A stretch of 64,000 nt of DNA, from contig QVRM01005491.1 of NCBI GenBank assembly GCA_003439945.1, positions 145,001 to 209,000 of the forward strand, read 5' to 3'. Shown here piece by piece: positions 39,983 to 53,400 of the stretch. The notes under the pieces are model-generated. The model was not told the DNA's origin, ran no database searches, and saw nothing but the letters and a program-made list of their open reading frames with translations. The position numbers were made by a program, and so were the translations under genes. This DNA comes from Dermanyssus gallinae (lineage: Eukaryota > Arthropoda > Arachnida > Mesostigmata > Dermanyssidae). Position 1 is the first letter of the stretch. Every line of letters begins with the position of its first letter.

Positions 39983-40709
39983 CGATGGCCACCTTTGCCC
40001 TCATGCAAAAAGAAAAAATGAACTGCAGAATCTGCTTGGCCAGTTGCGCCAGGTAGTGTACGCGCTCAAATACGTATAGCCAGGAGGCTGTTCCCTCACG
40101 CGAGAAGATCGTCGACTATCGGGGACTTAAGGCGGCCTGGTCTAGTAGAGGCTCCAGGTGGCGAGGGATTAGCAGAAAACTCGAGGGGCGTCGCGCTGGA
40201 TAACAGAGCAGCAGGATGAATCTACGAAAAGACCCGAAAGCCCAGCGAGGGCGAGAAAAAATGAATAGCAACGCAACGTCGCAGGCAGCCAGGCGAGATC
40301 GGTTCTAGGCAGGCAAAAGCACCTCCTCGCTCTCCACTGCAGGCCGACTGCAGCACTCGCAGCTCGCGTTTGGCATTCAGCTTCTTTATCTCCACGAGCC
40401 ACGCGGTCTACGCCTGGAGGAGCTCATTCACACAGCATACAGCATTCACACAGAGGCACGTAACATGCGCGCGCGGCCTAGTGCGAAGCAGGAGAGCAGT
40501 ACCTCATATGTGTCGAATAGGCACTTGTTGTTTAGGGGGCTCACAGGTCCGCCTGCATCCAGCAGCAAACGAGACCAAACGGAAAACGACGACGACGACG
40601 ATGACGACGACGACGGATGGACGGACAGGCGTACGGACAGAACTGGCAAGCCATGGAAGTATCGTGACCAGATTGCATCGAGGCGGTACCCACCGATAGA
40701 GTGAGTGAG

Positions 40710-40790
40710 TGCCTGCAACAGCAGCAGCAGCAGCACCAGCAGCACCATCAGCAGAAACAGCAGCAGCAGCAGAAGCAGCAGTGGCAAGCG
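40710..40790. repeat. (CAG)n trinucleotide array
   Basis: About 80 bases of CAG with occasional CAC, CAT and AAG interruptions. Confidence 0.9.
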
Positions 40791-42059
40791 CCGATCCGAG
40801 AAGCTAAGCTGCAAGACTAGATGGCTCCTCGGTAGCAAGGCGAAACTTCTAAATCCTCGAATGAATCTTTTGGCTGGCTCGGCTTGCGACGGCTCTTGCG
40901 GCCGCCAATGGCGGAAAAGATCTCCTCAACCCGTTCGGCAGGAGGCGACTGCGGCGGCGGCGGCAACGGCGGCGTGGCTCACGGTCTCTTCTCGCCGATC
41001 TCGCGGCGACTAGCCCAAGGGCTCGACAGCCGCCTCGTCACCCTCTGGCCGAGAAAAGGGTAGAAGCGATAAGCGCCAGCGAACCACTTCTTCGTGCTTC
41101 ACAAACTCACATAAGGCCTTTTGCTGCTGCTGCTGCTGCTGTTGCCGCCGCTACGACAAACCGGTCGGTCATAGCAAAGGCGCCGAGTACGCAATGGAAA
41201 GCCACCACCGCCACCACCACCAGCAGCAGCGGCGGCGGCGAACTACGAATCCAGCCAAAATAGTAGTCTGGAGAACCGTCGGGGCCATACTATACGGTGG
41301 GAAATTGGAAAGCGCACAAGAAGCAGTCATCGAAACCCTCCTGCACTGCAACCCCATTGCCGCCGAAAAAAAAGGATCGAAAACGACGCACCAAAAACGA
41401 GATAGGAAACTACGAAGAAAACGAACGCGCCCCCTCCCCCCCGGATCCGAGCATCAGCAGACATCGAAACGGGGTACAACATCAACGAGCACTTGGGTCG
41501 AAGGACATAGCGGAAAAGAGGTCTTAAACGACGACGACGACTCAGTGGCCCGACCCCGGAGCTTCGTTCCTCAGGCCTCAAGCGGCGGCAACCGTTCTCC
41601 ACTTGGCACTATCTTCATTGGCTTGACGAGCTCGATTGATGAGACCAGCCCCATTGCCGCTTTGTCTCGCGTCAGAGCTTGATCACGGAATTGCCCTCAT
41701 TTCCCATCTCCGTCGTCAAACAGTTGATGACCTGGGCGAAAATCAACAGCCGTGTTCCTCCCTCTTTCACCGCTTACAGAATATCGCTGACGAGTAGACA
41801 ATACGCTAAACGAGAGAGAGGGGAGAGAGAGAGAGAAAGGGAGAAACGCGACAGAGGGGAAGAGGAACTGAAGTCAAGTTGCACTTGGCAGTGTAAACTC
41901 AATCTTATATTTTCCTCAATTGACACCAATCATTTGAGAATATTCCAGGCAGAAAATGCATTGTTCTGCTGAATGGCGCTACTAAACTGAACATACTACT
42001 GGCTATTGATGACAAAAGTCATCCCTGAAACTTCAATTGTATGCATATATATTACATAT

Positions 42060-42090
<31 letters not shown>

Positions 42091-42423
42091 CCCCTCTTTC
42101 AGATGGGACACGCGGGCATATATACTAACGCTGGGGGTGTCTCGAGTTATCTGGAGCTAGCGCTATTTAGATAGGTGCAGGCCGGAAAGCCACCGCCAAA
42201 CTTGACGGCGACCGAAAAAACGCAAACCTTCGAAACGGGACGAGGCCGAACAAGCATCGCGGTCCCGGTCGGTTAAGGACAGGCAAAAAGCAAACGTCGA
42301 AACATGACGCGAATAAATATGGGCAAAAATTATATGAACAAAGAGTCGACACAAAGCAACGACCTAAACAGAATAGCGGCGGAAAGAGAGGCGATTGCGA
42401 GTGGTCGTAGAAGAGCAGCAGTA

Positions 42424-42425
42424 GT

Positions 42426-42459
<34 letters not shown>

Positions 42460-42464
42460 GTTGT
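42424..42464. repeat. (GTT)n trinucleotide microsatellite
   Basis: About 41 bases of GTT with one GTC interruption. Confidence 0.9.
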
Positions 42465-42994
42465 CGACATGGCATTGATCTTTGTGGCCAAGGCAGTAGT
42501 GGGATGCTCGGTCGGAAGATCGGAGGCGGCGATCTCGGCGTGTCATCTCGGTGTCATCCTCGTCGCAAAGTCGACACGTGTCCTAAGTGATGGCTTTCCG
42601 ATCGTCCGTCGGAGCTGATAGCACGCGCTGCAAAGCTTTGACAGCGGCGTCAGCAGCAGCAGTAGCAGTAGCCGCAGTAGAGGCAAAAGCAACTACAATA
42701 GTACTGTGGTCGTAGCGGTGTGGATAGTAGTAGTAGTAGTAGTGGAACTAGTATTAGCCGAGCGGAAAAAGAAACATCGCTGGCCGCCAGAGGCGAAAAA
42801 CGAAACGAAAGACCAACGACTATGTCGCGCCTTTGTAGGCGGTGGCAGTGAAATGCCCACACAGGACACAGGGAAAGCCGAAAAAGGTCTACCTGACACT
42901 ACGGGCGGTGCTTTACTTCAGAAAGTCCTGATCGCACATAGTGTCACAATATGGGTGAATTCATCTATATGTGTATGTATTTATATATATATGC

Positions 42995-43049
<55 letters not shown>

Positions 43050-43083
43050 CGGCATCTATTTATGTGTATAGTACTTTATATAT

Positions 43084-43120
<37 letters not shown>

Positions 43121-43637
43121 CTATATAATGATTTACTGAGGCTTGTTAGCAAAGTTGCAACATCACATGTGACGTCACATGTGCACCGAATATAATGGAT
43201 GTATGTGGATAGATAAGCTGGCCATCGACCTATCAAACGCATCCTTTCTACGGGGAAACGCTGATCGATTTTTGTAGCATGTTACGCAATAGTCATGTAG
43301 CATTACGAGGGTAACCAATCGATACGCTTTCGATCGAGTTTGTTTCCAGTACAAATGCTGTAAATACCCTATTCGCCTGACTATGTTTACGTTGGCAAAA
43401 AACTGTTTTATGTGTTTTAACAAAGAAAGCATAAACTGAATAGTATATATATATATATATATATAAACTTTTATGTCTAAGTAATCACGTATTTTTTTAC
43501 GTATGCGCATATACTCATGAAGGATGGCGCCGATGAGTTTTTCGAGCCAGATGCAGTTAAGTGCTTCTTACGTGTACTCTAATGTGGAATATTTGGCTTA
43601 TAAGCTGGCATGTCGTATTAACCAAATAATTACACAA

Positions 43638-43639
<2 letters not shown>

Positions 43640-43702
<63 letters not shown>
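43640..43702. repeat. (TA)n microsatellite
   Basis: About 63 bases of pure TA repeat. Confidence 0.95.
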
Positions 43703-43709
<7 letters not shown>

Positions 43710-43827
43710 TTGGTACGCATATATAACGTTACATGTACGTTTGCCTCGTAAGTCAAAAACGTTTTACAACAGAAAATCGACGACGACGGCTGCCGGACTG
43801 CTGCGGTAGGTAGCTGGTGCAATCAGC

Positions 43828-43879
43828 GTCGGGGGTTCTGCCCCCCACCCCATCCCTTCCAGAGAGGCAGAACCCCTGA
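43828..43879. repeat. GC-rich inverted repeat
   Basis: GGGGTTCTGCC and its inverse complement GGCAGAACCCC are separated by about 25 C-rich bases, giving an 11-bp stem. It lies in otherwise non-tandem sequence. Confidence 0.75.
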
Positions 43880-46699
43880 AGGGAGAACAAGCAGAGAGGA
43901 ACACCGTGGGTTGCCTAGCGATCTTTATACGCGCAATCGGTCGGCCGATTGTTCTTCGGAGCCTTGATGTTTCTTCGCGCATGGTACGCTACCAGCAGCC
44001 TGCCGAAGCAGCACCAGCGTGCAATGTGGCGAACAAGCGCGCGGGAATGACACGATGTGTGCTACCCGATAGCACGGCGAGGCTCGTTTCTCGCTCCTTG
44101 ACTAGGTAGTGGCGAATCGATTCCCGGAGAGCCGTCAGAAGGACGAGCGGACGGACGGACGAACCAACGAATGCTTCGGAAAATGAGGCTTGAAATTGCA
44201 ACAACAACAACAACAACAGCAGCAGCAGCAGTAGCGGTAGAGATGCCGAAACTGTCAGGCACATAGCAGCGCCTTCATTCGAGAAGAGCGCTGGGCCTGG
44301 GCAGCGCACAGCCAGGATAGGACTACGACGATGACGACGACACGATCAGCGGTGCAGCTCGACGCGGCCGCGCAACTGCAGCAGCAAGCAGCATACCCCT
44401 GCCGAACGGTCGAATACTAAGCAACTGACTGCCACAGCAGAGGTAGCGCCAACCACAGTCACAGTCACAGCCAGCAGCAAGACAGGACAGGACAGAACGA
44501 GTATGTCAAGGATCTCGAGCACGCGATCATGCCCCACAACCGAAGGCAGACAACCGAAAAGCCGCCTCTAGATCGGCCAAACAAGCAAGAAAGCAAGCCA
44601 GCCCGCGACGCCAAGCCAGACCGGACCAGATCAGGCACCAACGACAAGAAGCCTCGGCGTACGGGAACGCCATTGGCGCCGCTGTTTTTTCGCTCGTGTC
44701 TCTTTTCTCGTGGCGTCGTTTCTCGCTCCCCGTTCGCATCGGTCCATCGAACCTTCTGGGAGCCTTCGCCGTGTGCAACTTCAAAGTGACTCTCTGGCGA
44801 ATGGCAAACGAAAAACCTCTGTCGTCACGTCGCGTCGCTCCAACGCGCGGGCGAGTGGGCGGGCCCCAAAACAAACATACTAAGCAAATATTGTTCGTAC
44901 GAGTACGCCGCTGCATATGTGTGAGAGAAAAAAGCGGCGAAATAAATACGCAGTGAGTGAGAGAGAGAGAGAAAGAGCAAACGCGTGCGAATCAGATAGC
45001 AAGAGAGGTGGAAGCACACCTCGAGAAAAACGCAAATTGAAGCCAGAGGGAAGCTGTATCTGTCTGATTTGCTCGTAGGCCTTGACGACACTATCCGAGA
45101 GCAGCAATGATGCTGCACGGAAGCTTCGACGACATCAGCATCAGCCCAGCCCTGAGTCAGCAGGACGACTTCCATTTCAGCCTTAATTCCGCGCAGTCCG
45201 CGCTGATCAGTCGGGCATTAACGGCGGGGAAGACGGTGGCAGCAGCAAGCAACAACAACAACGAGAACGATAATAACAACAAAAACAACTGCAATAAGAA
45301 CAACAACAATTGCAACAAGAACAACAACATCGAACGCGATGATTTTCATGATCCTGCTCTGCCCCGCAAACCTTCATCATGGTGGCCAGACGCCTGACCG
45401 TTTTTGTTTCGGTTTTGTTAAAAACATTAGCTTTTTCCCGGTTGATCACCATCGTCGAGGCGTGTTGAGGCGCTGCGCTGAAGGGGCGCTGTGTTGCCAC
45501 CCCCTTCCGCCGCGGCCGCCATGGCCATCGCCGTCGCTCTATCGCTATAGGCCGCCCACCTCCCCCCATCCCCTATCGATGATGAGGTCAAAAGGTTGTG
45601 GCAGCTGACCTAGGCCAGGTTCGTGGCACGGCGACGACGACAACGACGACGACAACAACGACGACGACGCTACAACAACGATAACCGGCTGACCAGCTGA
45701 CTGGCAGGCTGGCTAGCTACTACTGCTGCTGCTGCTGCTACTATGAGAATGCTAAACGATGCCTAGCTGACGACGCACGCATTTGTTGACGCCCCCTTGG
45801 GCGGCGACCGCGCGCGAAGCTTCATTCCGATGGATGTTGGCGTCGTCGTCGTCGTCGTCATCGTAGTCGTAGTCGTAGTACGTGGTCTTCCTGAGTTCTT
45901 CGTTCGTTCGTTCGTTGGTTCGCTGCCTTCAGACGAGATGACTAGCTGGCATCTTCCGTCTACTTGACTGCTGTCTGCTAGCCTGACGCCGATAGCGTGC
46001 CGGGCCCGCCTACCGCCGCTGCTGCTGGCATTTGTCTGTCTGTCTGTCTTTCCATCCGTCCGTCCGTCCGTCCGTCTACTTTCAGTGGTACACTTCAGGT
46101 ATCATCGTCGATCGAACGGCCATACAACGGTGTAGCTTATTGCCACCACTACCACAGCAGCAACAGCAGCAGCAATAGCAGCATCAACAGCAATGCTTGT
46201 ACGCATATGTACACACCATTACCGTCACCCACCACCACCTCTACTACCACCACTACTAGCACCGCCAACTACTGACCAACGAATTGCTTCATTCTTGAAC
46301 GATGAACGGTCCGAATCAGCCGCCCGTGTTTGCCGCCACACTCGTGACGAGATGCCTATCCACCGTCGTCGTCGTCGTCCACCGGTCCACCCACTGCACC
46401 AAGCAACCGCTCTCCTCCGCCATCCCTCGTTTTAACAAATGGCCGCAACAATTAAAACAGAGGGCGGGTACGAACACGCGCCGCATCTCCACTGTCGAGG
46501 GATGGACGGATGTATCTCGGTGTCGAAGGTCGTCAACTCAGGTCGTCGTTCATCGTGTCAGGAGGAAAGCGGGCCGCTCCACGTCAAGGCCCGTCCTTCG
46601 GGGCACCAGTCGCGCATATCGTTCCTCCTTCTCTCCTTTTCAATCAGTTTACTTCAGTATATTCCCGTCTCTCTCTCGTTCTTTCTCGCTTTGTGAGAT

Positions 46700-46700
<1 letters not shown>
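43880..46700. other. Giant intron segment, trinucleotide-rich
   Basis: Contains CAA/CAG at 44200-44232, GA at 44955-44975, CAA/AAC at 45250-45335, GAC at 45625-45680, CTG at 45720-45740, GTC/GTA at 45840-45880 and TGTC/GTCC tetramers at 46030-46075. No recognised gene. Confidence 0.7.

Positions 46701-46701
<1 letters not shown>

Positions 46702-46746
<45 letters not shown>
46702..46746. repeat. (AT)n microsatellite
   Basis: About 45 bases of pure AT repeat. Confidence 0.95.
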
Positions 46747-46748
<2 letters not shown>

Positions 46749-49700
46749 TTCACGGCCTCTGTTTCTGTTCGCAGAATTTTCGCCAAACACGGAACACCTA
46801 CTACAGCAGCAGCAGACACCAGTAACAGTAAAAGCACAAGCACGACTGACGACACGCACAGAAATACTCGTCCAACTGTCTACTCATCTGACCATGTAAT
46901 AATCCAATAAGTTCAGTCTCAGTCTAGCTCTGTAAGCTGTAGTGAGCGCGTTAGCGGTTGCTGTCGCTACCTATCCGCTTAGTATGGCGGAAGCGGCTAC
47001 CAGTTAGTTAGTGAAATCTAGTCCCCAGTCTAATACGAGCCACCTTATAGGTTCCACTGTCACATGTAATGGCTTGACGAATATGATGTCGTGTAGTAGC
47101 ATTGTGCTAGTAGCATCGTAGACTAAATACCGTCGCTAAGATCGCCACCACGAGATGCACCAACCAAGCAGCAGTGTATCTGCAATCTGTGGCTTTTTCT
47201 AGAGGCAGCAATACTATCTTCGCCAGCCACCCTAAGTAATGCAAGCTTTTAATGCTGATGTCGACAAAAAGTCCTCCTCACTCACGCCAGATTCTGTAGG
47301 AGCTAGACTCATAGGCCAGTACCGCAGACGCTCGAAGCTTTGGCTGCGACTACGCATCCAATCTCCAGATTCCCGGCCTCGCTCGTTACTACTCATGTAC
47401 CGACTACGTAGTACGATAATGTCCCAGTTATCCCATCCACCCGTCCCTATGAAGACCCTTTACTTTTCCCAAGGATGAAGTTTCGCTTCAACCGATCCGC
47501 ATCTCGCTCCGACAAGTGAAGAGAGAGAGAGAACGAGAAGAAAATAAAGAAAAACAAATGTTTCGGCACAGTCAACAAAGCATGTGCATGCAGTTATTGG
47601 AAGCAGAGCGGGCCATCGAGTTGCATGGCTGCTATGCTTGGACGTTGTGACCCCACTCCCCCCAACTCCCCCCCAACGCCCGCCGCCCGCGCCAGGGAGC
47701 CCCAGCTACCCCACCTGCCCCCCCGATACAGGGCCCACCGTCCTCCTTATCATATCGCCATCGCCTCTCACAACTCTCACCAGCACCTCGAACCGCAGTC
47801 TACGGTTTCTATCTCACGTCCGGGGATATCTCTCTTGCTGTCAGGGGGTCTCTTTCTTTGTCTCTCAGTTGGTCGCTCTCTTGATTGTAGCCGGTAGCCG
47901 CGACCGCCCATAGGTCAGACGCGGACAGACAGGCAAAGGGGGCGGGTTCCTTCCTTTTCGTTGTAGTTCCCCCGCACATTCTATGCTGCGTTCATCTATG
48001 CTGCGTCCAGATTCCTCGTCGAGCCGAGCCGAGTAGGCTGCTGGCTTCAGTGAGGCGCACCCATTGAGGAAGCACAGGAATGAGGCGAGCCAAAGTTGCG
48101 GCAACGGCGCCGGCGGCAGCAGCAGCAGCCTCTCTTAGTAGGAGTAGGAACAGCGACCACTGCCATTGCGACGACAGCGACTACGACAACGACGACGACG
48201 CGGGCCAGATAAGATAAGATTGTATCAGGTGTTAAATGTCGCAGCTGCAGTGAAGCGGCTGATGAAGCCACGGCACGCGAGTTCCGGGCGCGGGCTCGGA
48301 TTCAGGCGGGCGCGCAGCCAGGCAGCCAGGCGATAGAGAGAGCCCAAGCAAGTGAGGGCGGCTGCTGCTGTTGTCCGTCTATCCCGTCGCCGGCCACATC
48401 GGCCCGCGGGGGTGACTGGACTGACAAACTTGGAGTCAGCGTCTGAACGAGCAAACCAGCGTCGCTAGGCAGCAGTGGCGGGGATAATATTATAGTAGCA
48501 GTAGTAATGACTGCAGTAACAACAGCAAGCTGGTTTGACTGCAGCCCGTAATACCCCCGAGGCGGGTAGGTCGACAATAGTGACAAGTGCGACGACGACA
48601 ACAACAACAACAACAACGATAACAACAACAATAATTCGATGAACTTCCCTAGAGCCTCCAGGTCACTCCTGTTACGACTATGATCCCGAGTTCATGTAGT
48701 CGAGTGTTCGAAAATCTTAATAAAGTCGCTGGGCGTCACGAAGTAGCAGGGTCAGCCAGTCGCCGTTGCTGTAATGGTCGTAATTGCCACCCCTTATAGG
48801 AGTTTTTTTCCGCGAAAAGAAACGCCATGTCGCCGCTATCACATAGACTTGCTAGCGAAATAGCTTTCGTCGGTGCACATCGTTCGTGCAGTTGCACTAA
48901 GAAATCTTTACAGCACGTTGTATCGAACAAAACGGACATGCTACGCGCAAGCTCTTCTTTTTTGGCCTGAGCGACAGCATAAGCCGGTTAGAAGAATGAC
49001 TACGTAAAATTCACCTAAACACAGTTCTACACTAGCACTGCTTCTGCTTGTCATAGGCGAGAGGTACGAGATACGTGTATGTACGCTAAGCTGTGTTGCC
49101 TAGCAAACGAATCCACGAGACCAGCGTCGAGCGTTGAGGAGCACACTGACTAATATCAGTCGCAATCCATTTTTTCAAGCGCTCAAGTTTCGCGGTCGGT
49201 CGTCTCAGGACGTGTTCTCGATAGCAGCATTTTTTTCAATTGCAAAACCACCTCGTCTGGCACGATGCGCCGCTACCGCACCAGCAGCAGTAGCAGCACA
49301 CAGACGCAGCAGCACGCCGGCGTCTCGACGTTAAAGCAGACCAGACAAGCAGGCCGTTCGCGCGCTGAATAGCCACCCGATTCAATGGCATCGAATGCTG
49401 CTCCCCCGCGCCCTCCGGCTGAAGTCGACGACGTGCCGCTAGTCGCCCATCCCCACATCACCCCCAGACGCGCTTTTCTTCGACGGACTGTGCTTGCTTT
49501 GTACTGTGTCGTCTAGTTGTAGTCGCAGTAGCGGTAGAGGTAGCAGTAGTAAGCGTAGTAGTAATAGGCTGAACTTGAAGTGAGTGAGTGAGTGAGTGAC
49601 ATTCGCCGCCACGCGCCAAATCAGAGCCAACCCAACAACACTCTCGATCACTGTGTCTAGATATCTGTGTCTTCGTCTATCTATCGTTTTCTCTGTCGGT

Positions 49701-51316
49701 CTGTCGATCTGTCTGTCTGTGCGTCTGTTCGTCTATCTGGCAGCAGTACTGGTCCTCTACTGGCGTGCTGCTGAAGACCTATCTCGGCAACTGTCTCGAG
49801 TGCGCCTTCGCTATCTTCTCGTCTTCACTAGCACTTCCTCTTACCTTGCGCGCGCGCTCCCTGTATGTCTTATTCGTCCTCGTGTCTTACTCGGCGTATC
49901 TCTCTCACTTTGACTCTCTTTCTTGTGCGTCGATCGCCTGAAGTCTGAAGGCTACCTTCCTAGCAGCAGCAGCGATGCCAGTAGCAACGGAGGTAGAAGG
50001 AGGTCCCCAAGGGACAGACGACGAGCTCGGCTAGGCGACACTAAGATGACTTGGATAGAAGAACTCCCTTTTCCAACTACTCCCATCTGGGAGCCGAGAA
50101 TAATAAAACGCTTCAGAACTCCTTCTCCAGCATCTCGCCCTCCTCTCGCCGCTCTCTCCTCATCACATTTCTCTTTCGCTCGCTCTCTCTCTCTGCTTGA
50201 AGACACGACGAGCAGGCACAAGATCGCGATAGAAAACGAGAGAGAGCGAGAAAAAACTGCCAGCGAGAGATTAAAGAAAGGGCATAGAGAGAAGATCGAG
50301 AAAATAAAAGAAACGCAGAAGTACCACCACCACCACCTAGTAGCCTAGTAGCACAAAGACGGACCACCATCAACAGTAATAGCAGCATCAGCAGAAGCAG
50401 CAACAACTCCTCCGCCTCCTCCAGCGCGACCACCACTGACGGGTTTCGCGTCGAGATGAAGAACAGAAGGGAAGGAATAAGAAGAACATGGCGGGCAAGC
50501 GGTGGCCGTACCCGAAGACACCGCCCGCCACAATCGGAGTGAGGTAGCCACGGCGGCCTCGGTGGCATCATGATCAGCAGCAGCAGCATCAGCAGGCGAC
50601 GACGATGGGATAGCGCCAGGATCTAAATACTACTACTACTACTACTAAAGGTTGGCTGGTTTTCCCGGCTAGCCAGTGGACGGTGGCAACTAAATCCCTG
50701 TTTGTCTCCCCCCTCCCAACACTCATGGCAACAACAGTAGAGGCACGAGAACAACGACGACGACCACCGTTATCCCATGAACCCCCTCCTCCCCGGCCGC
50801 CCCACTCTTCACAACAGAACCGCTAAACCTCGGGCCGACTCGGGGGCTAGACGGTCGTCCGGCCAGACAGCTGCACTTCTACATCTACCCCCTTCTCCTC
50901 CCATTACTTCCATCTCTCCCGCCCGCCAAGGAATGAGCCTGCTTGCTTTGGCTGTGTAACTGACTGACTGACAGACTGTCCATCCGTCCATTCACCCGCT
51001 TGCCCCCCCCCCGGATAGCTCAAGAACTGCCACTAGTTGCCTATTTTTTCTCTTCTCTCACCATCATTGCATCTCTCTCGTCCCGCTAACACACGGAACA
51101 ACAACAACAACAACAACAACGAAAACCTTCTCTAAAGTGTCCGACAAGCGATTTCTGCACCCTTGCGTATAGGTTGTAGAACCAAGGACAAGTCATACAT
51201 GCTTAAATACGTATATATATTTATTTAGACTTACTGAATTACACAAGAAACAGGTAATTGACGTCTAACGACTGTGCCGGGATCGAACTTTTTAGAGTCT
51301 CAAGACATAAGGGCAG

Positions 51317-51354
<38 letters not shown>

Positions 51355-51423
51355 CTGGACGTGTCGACATGACGGGGTAAAGAAAATAGCCGACAACTCT
51401 CACACTAGTAGTGACGGATTCGA

Positions 51424-51464
<41 letters not shown>

Positions 51465-52560
51465 CACATATATGCATGTTTATATATCTGGAGTAATAGT
51501 AATAGTAGCAGTACGGCGGCACATTGATTGATACAGTGCCGCTGCTGCTGCTGCTGTTGCTGCCAATGGTGCCAGACAGAAAGTTGCGAGTTTTAGGCGC
51601 GCGTAAAACGGACGAGCGATACGATTTTAAGAGCGTCTGAATGGTTGTGTTGTCTTTCTAATGTATTTATTTGTCTGTGTGTGTGCGCTATGCGTTGGTG
51701 TGTCTGCCCCTCTCTATCCCCCTCCCTCTTCCGCGCTCTCTCTCTCTCTGCCTGCCTGCCTGTATATTGAACATCCGTACATCTGTCGGATGGTCGTGCG
51801 ATCCTACGATGATGGTGCGAATGCCGGCGGGCGGGCGGGCGGCCGGGCTGGCGGCACGCGAGCGAAAACGTAAGCCAGCAGGAAAAATAGTCATTTTTCG
51901 TGCTTGTCTTAACAGATGCCACTACAACAACAACATCTACTACTACTACTACTCGTTGACAGCAAACGGTCCTCAGCCCGCTCGACGCCGCCGACGACGA
52001 CGCCGACGATGATTTTGTCGTTCGTTGTCGTTCGACAACAGAGAACAGGCATGTGTGTCTTTTCCGCCCCCCCGCTGATTGCGCTGTCAACAGCCGCTGT
52101 GGTCGCCGCCACCGCCACGTTGTTTCGTGTCGACCGGACTGCGTACCACCACCACCACCACTATCATCAACCACCACCACCAACCACCATCAGCAACAAC
52201 AACAACAACAACCGATGCGGGATCTATTCGTTCATCCATCCATTGTCTGGCCAGACGGCAAGAGAAACCGCCAGATTATCTTCCCATAAATGCGTGGGCG
52301 ATAACGGACAGGCGGCAACAACAACAACAACAACGATGACGAAGACGGCGGCAACAACAACAACAACAGCAACACAGCGATGACGAAAACGGCTGCAACA
52401 ACAACGACGACCACAACAACAACAACAACACAATAACAAGAATAAAAACAACAGCAACAGTTGGCTTCGACAGCTTACTGAACATCGTTTGCGATGTCTC
52501 CTACGATGCCAGCAAACATCTGTAGAAGTCGGCAAAATCGTCATAAAAGCACAATTTTGA
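46747..52560. other. Giant intron segment
   Basis: 46900-47500 and 48650-49130 are mostly unique. The rest holds CAA at 48598-48635, TAC at 50630-50648, a C10 run at 51003-51012, CAA at 51097-51122, TA at 51317-51346 and 51426-51460, GCT at 51540-51560, CAC/CAA at 52145-52215, and CAA/GAC at 52314-52460. No gene recognised. Confidence 0.7.
52314..52460. repeat. (CAA/GAC)n array
   Basis: About 145 bases of interrupted CAA, GAC and AAC triplets. A partly duplicated block GCGATGACGAAAACGG / ACGATGACGAAGACGG appears at about 52334 and 52377, suggesting a roughly 43-bp higher-order unit. Confidence 0.8.
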
Positions 52561-53400
52561 AGCTCTTGATGCTCGACCCTCGCGGTAAAGTCGCTAGATC
52601 GGTTGATGTTGTTTAGTTGTTGTTGTTACTGCATCGACGTTGTTGTTGTTGTTTTCGTTGATGGTGCCGTCATTGTTGTTAGTGTCGTTTCTCACTGTTT
52701 TTGTTGAATAATTGATTGTACATGTCGTTGAGTGTTGTTTGTGCTGCAGTAGTTAGTTTTGACACATTGACTATCTAACGGAAATAATTCTTTGTCACTT
52801 TTACGTAAAAAGCGCTAATGAAAATCGCATAGGCAACTCCAACAAAGTTTAAACGTAGATTTTTTCTCGTAACATACCGACAAAGGAAACACGACATGGT
52901 AGCCCAGAGTGTGCACGCAGACGAAACCCTTAGACTCGTGCAGAAATCGACTATCTACACTACCTATAAATCCATTGTTTTATTACTCTTGTTTGTTGTG
53001 TATTTTTGGTATAAGTACAATTCACGTTGGACTGAGCGTGACAGCAAATATGAGTACATGACCAATGAACCGGGCGGCTCGCACTTATACGTCGCCAGAC
53101 ATAGGTAGATGTGCAGTCCGATCTGAAATGACTAAAAGTTCCCTAAAGATTAGTGTCTGACGAGTTCAAGATGACGTAGCAGCTACTGACCTGCCGGTCA
53201 TCTCGATCAAGCAGAAATAATAAAGTCCGGGGCCTTTATTTGACAAATAGAATGATAGGGTAGTCGACTTAAGAACACGTTTCTTTTATCTTCTCAAATG
53301 GAGGCAATGGTTTATGTACGCCCCTGATGCTGCAATTTTGTGCGAGAAACACAAACCTCCGTCTAATAATTGAGGACATGCAATTCGGATATATATATAT
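52560..53400. other. Low-repeat island in the giant intron
   Basis: Mostly unique sequence after a GTT-rich start (52610-52660). It contains a 70-codon plus-strand frame (52896-53108) with a hydrophobic stretch, discussed under findings; I do not call it a gene. Confidence 0.5.

Larger units (their letters stand above)
32340..42000. other. Giant intron segment, mixed
   Basis: Short arrays are spread throughout: GTT/TAG at 33020-33120, GA at 33325-33370, TAG at 35195-35230, G11 at 35431-35441, GAT at 36928-36946, GA at 37740-37770, GTC at 38278-38300, TA at 38428-38466, TAC at 38815-38840, GA at 39280-39312, GAC at 40585-40616, CAG at 40710-40790, GCT at 41120-41145 and GA at 41810-41850. A perfect hairpin lies at 39951-39982. 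No recognisable gene or domain in any frame. Confidence 0.7.
42000..43780. other. AT-microsatellite cluster in the giant intron
   Basis: Five separate TA tracts (42058-42084, 42998-43047, 43080-43122, 43444-43466, 43640-43702) fall within 1.7 kb, together with a GTT array at 42424-42464 and a TAG array near 42725-42745. The unique sequence between them shows no gene. Confidence 0.8.

Noticed and set aside
51264..51285. Minus-strand AGTTCGATCCC, an isolated B-box-like sequence
   Set aside because: There is no A box at the proper distance, because the upstream sequence is a TA tract.
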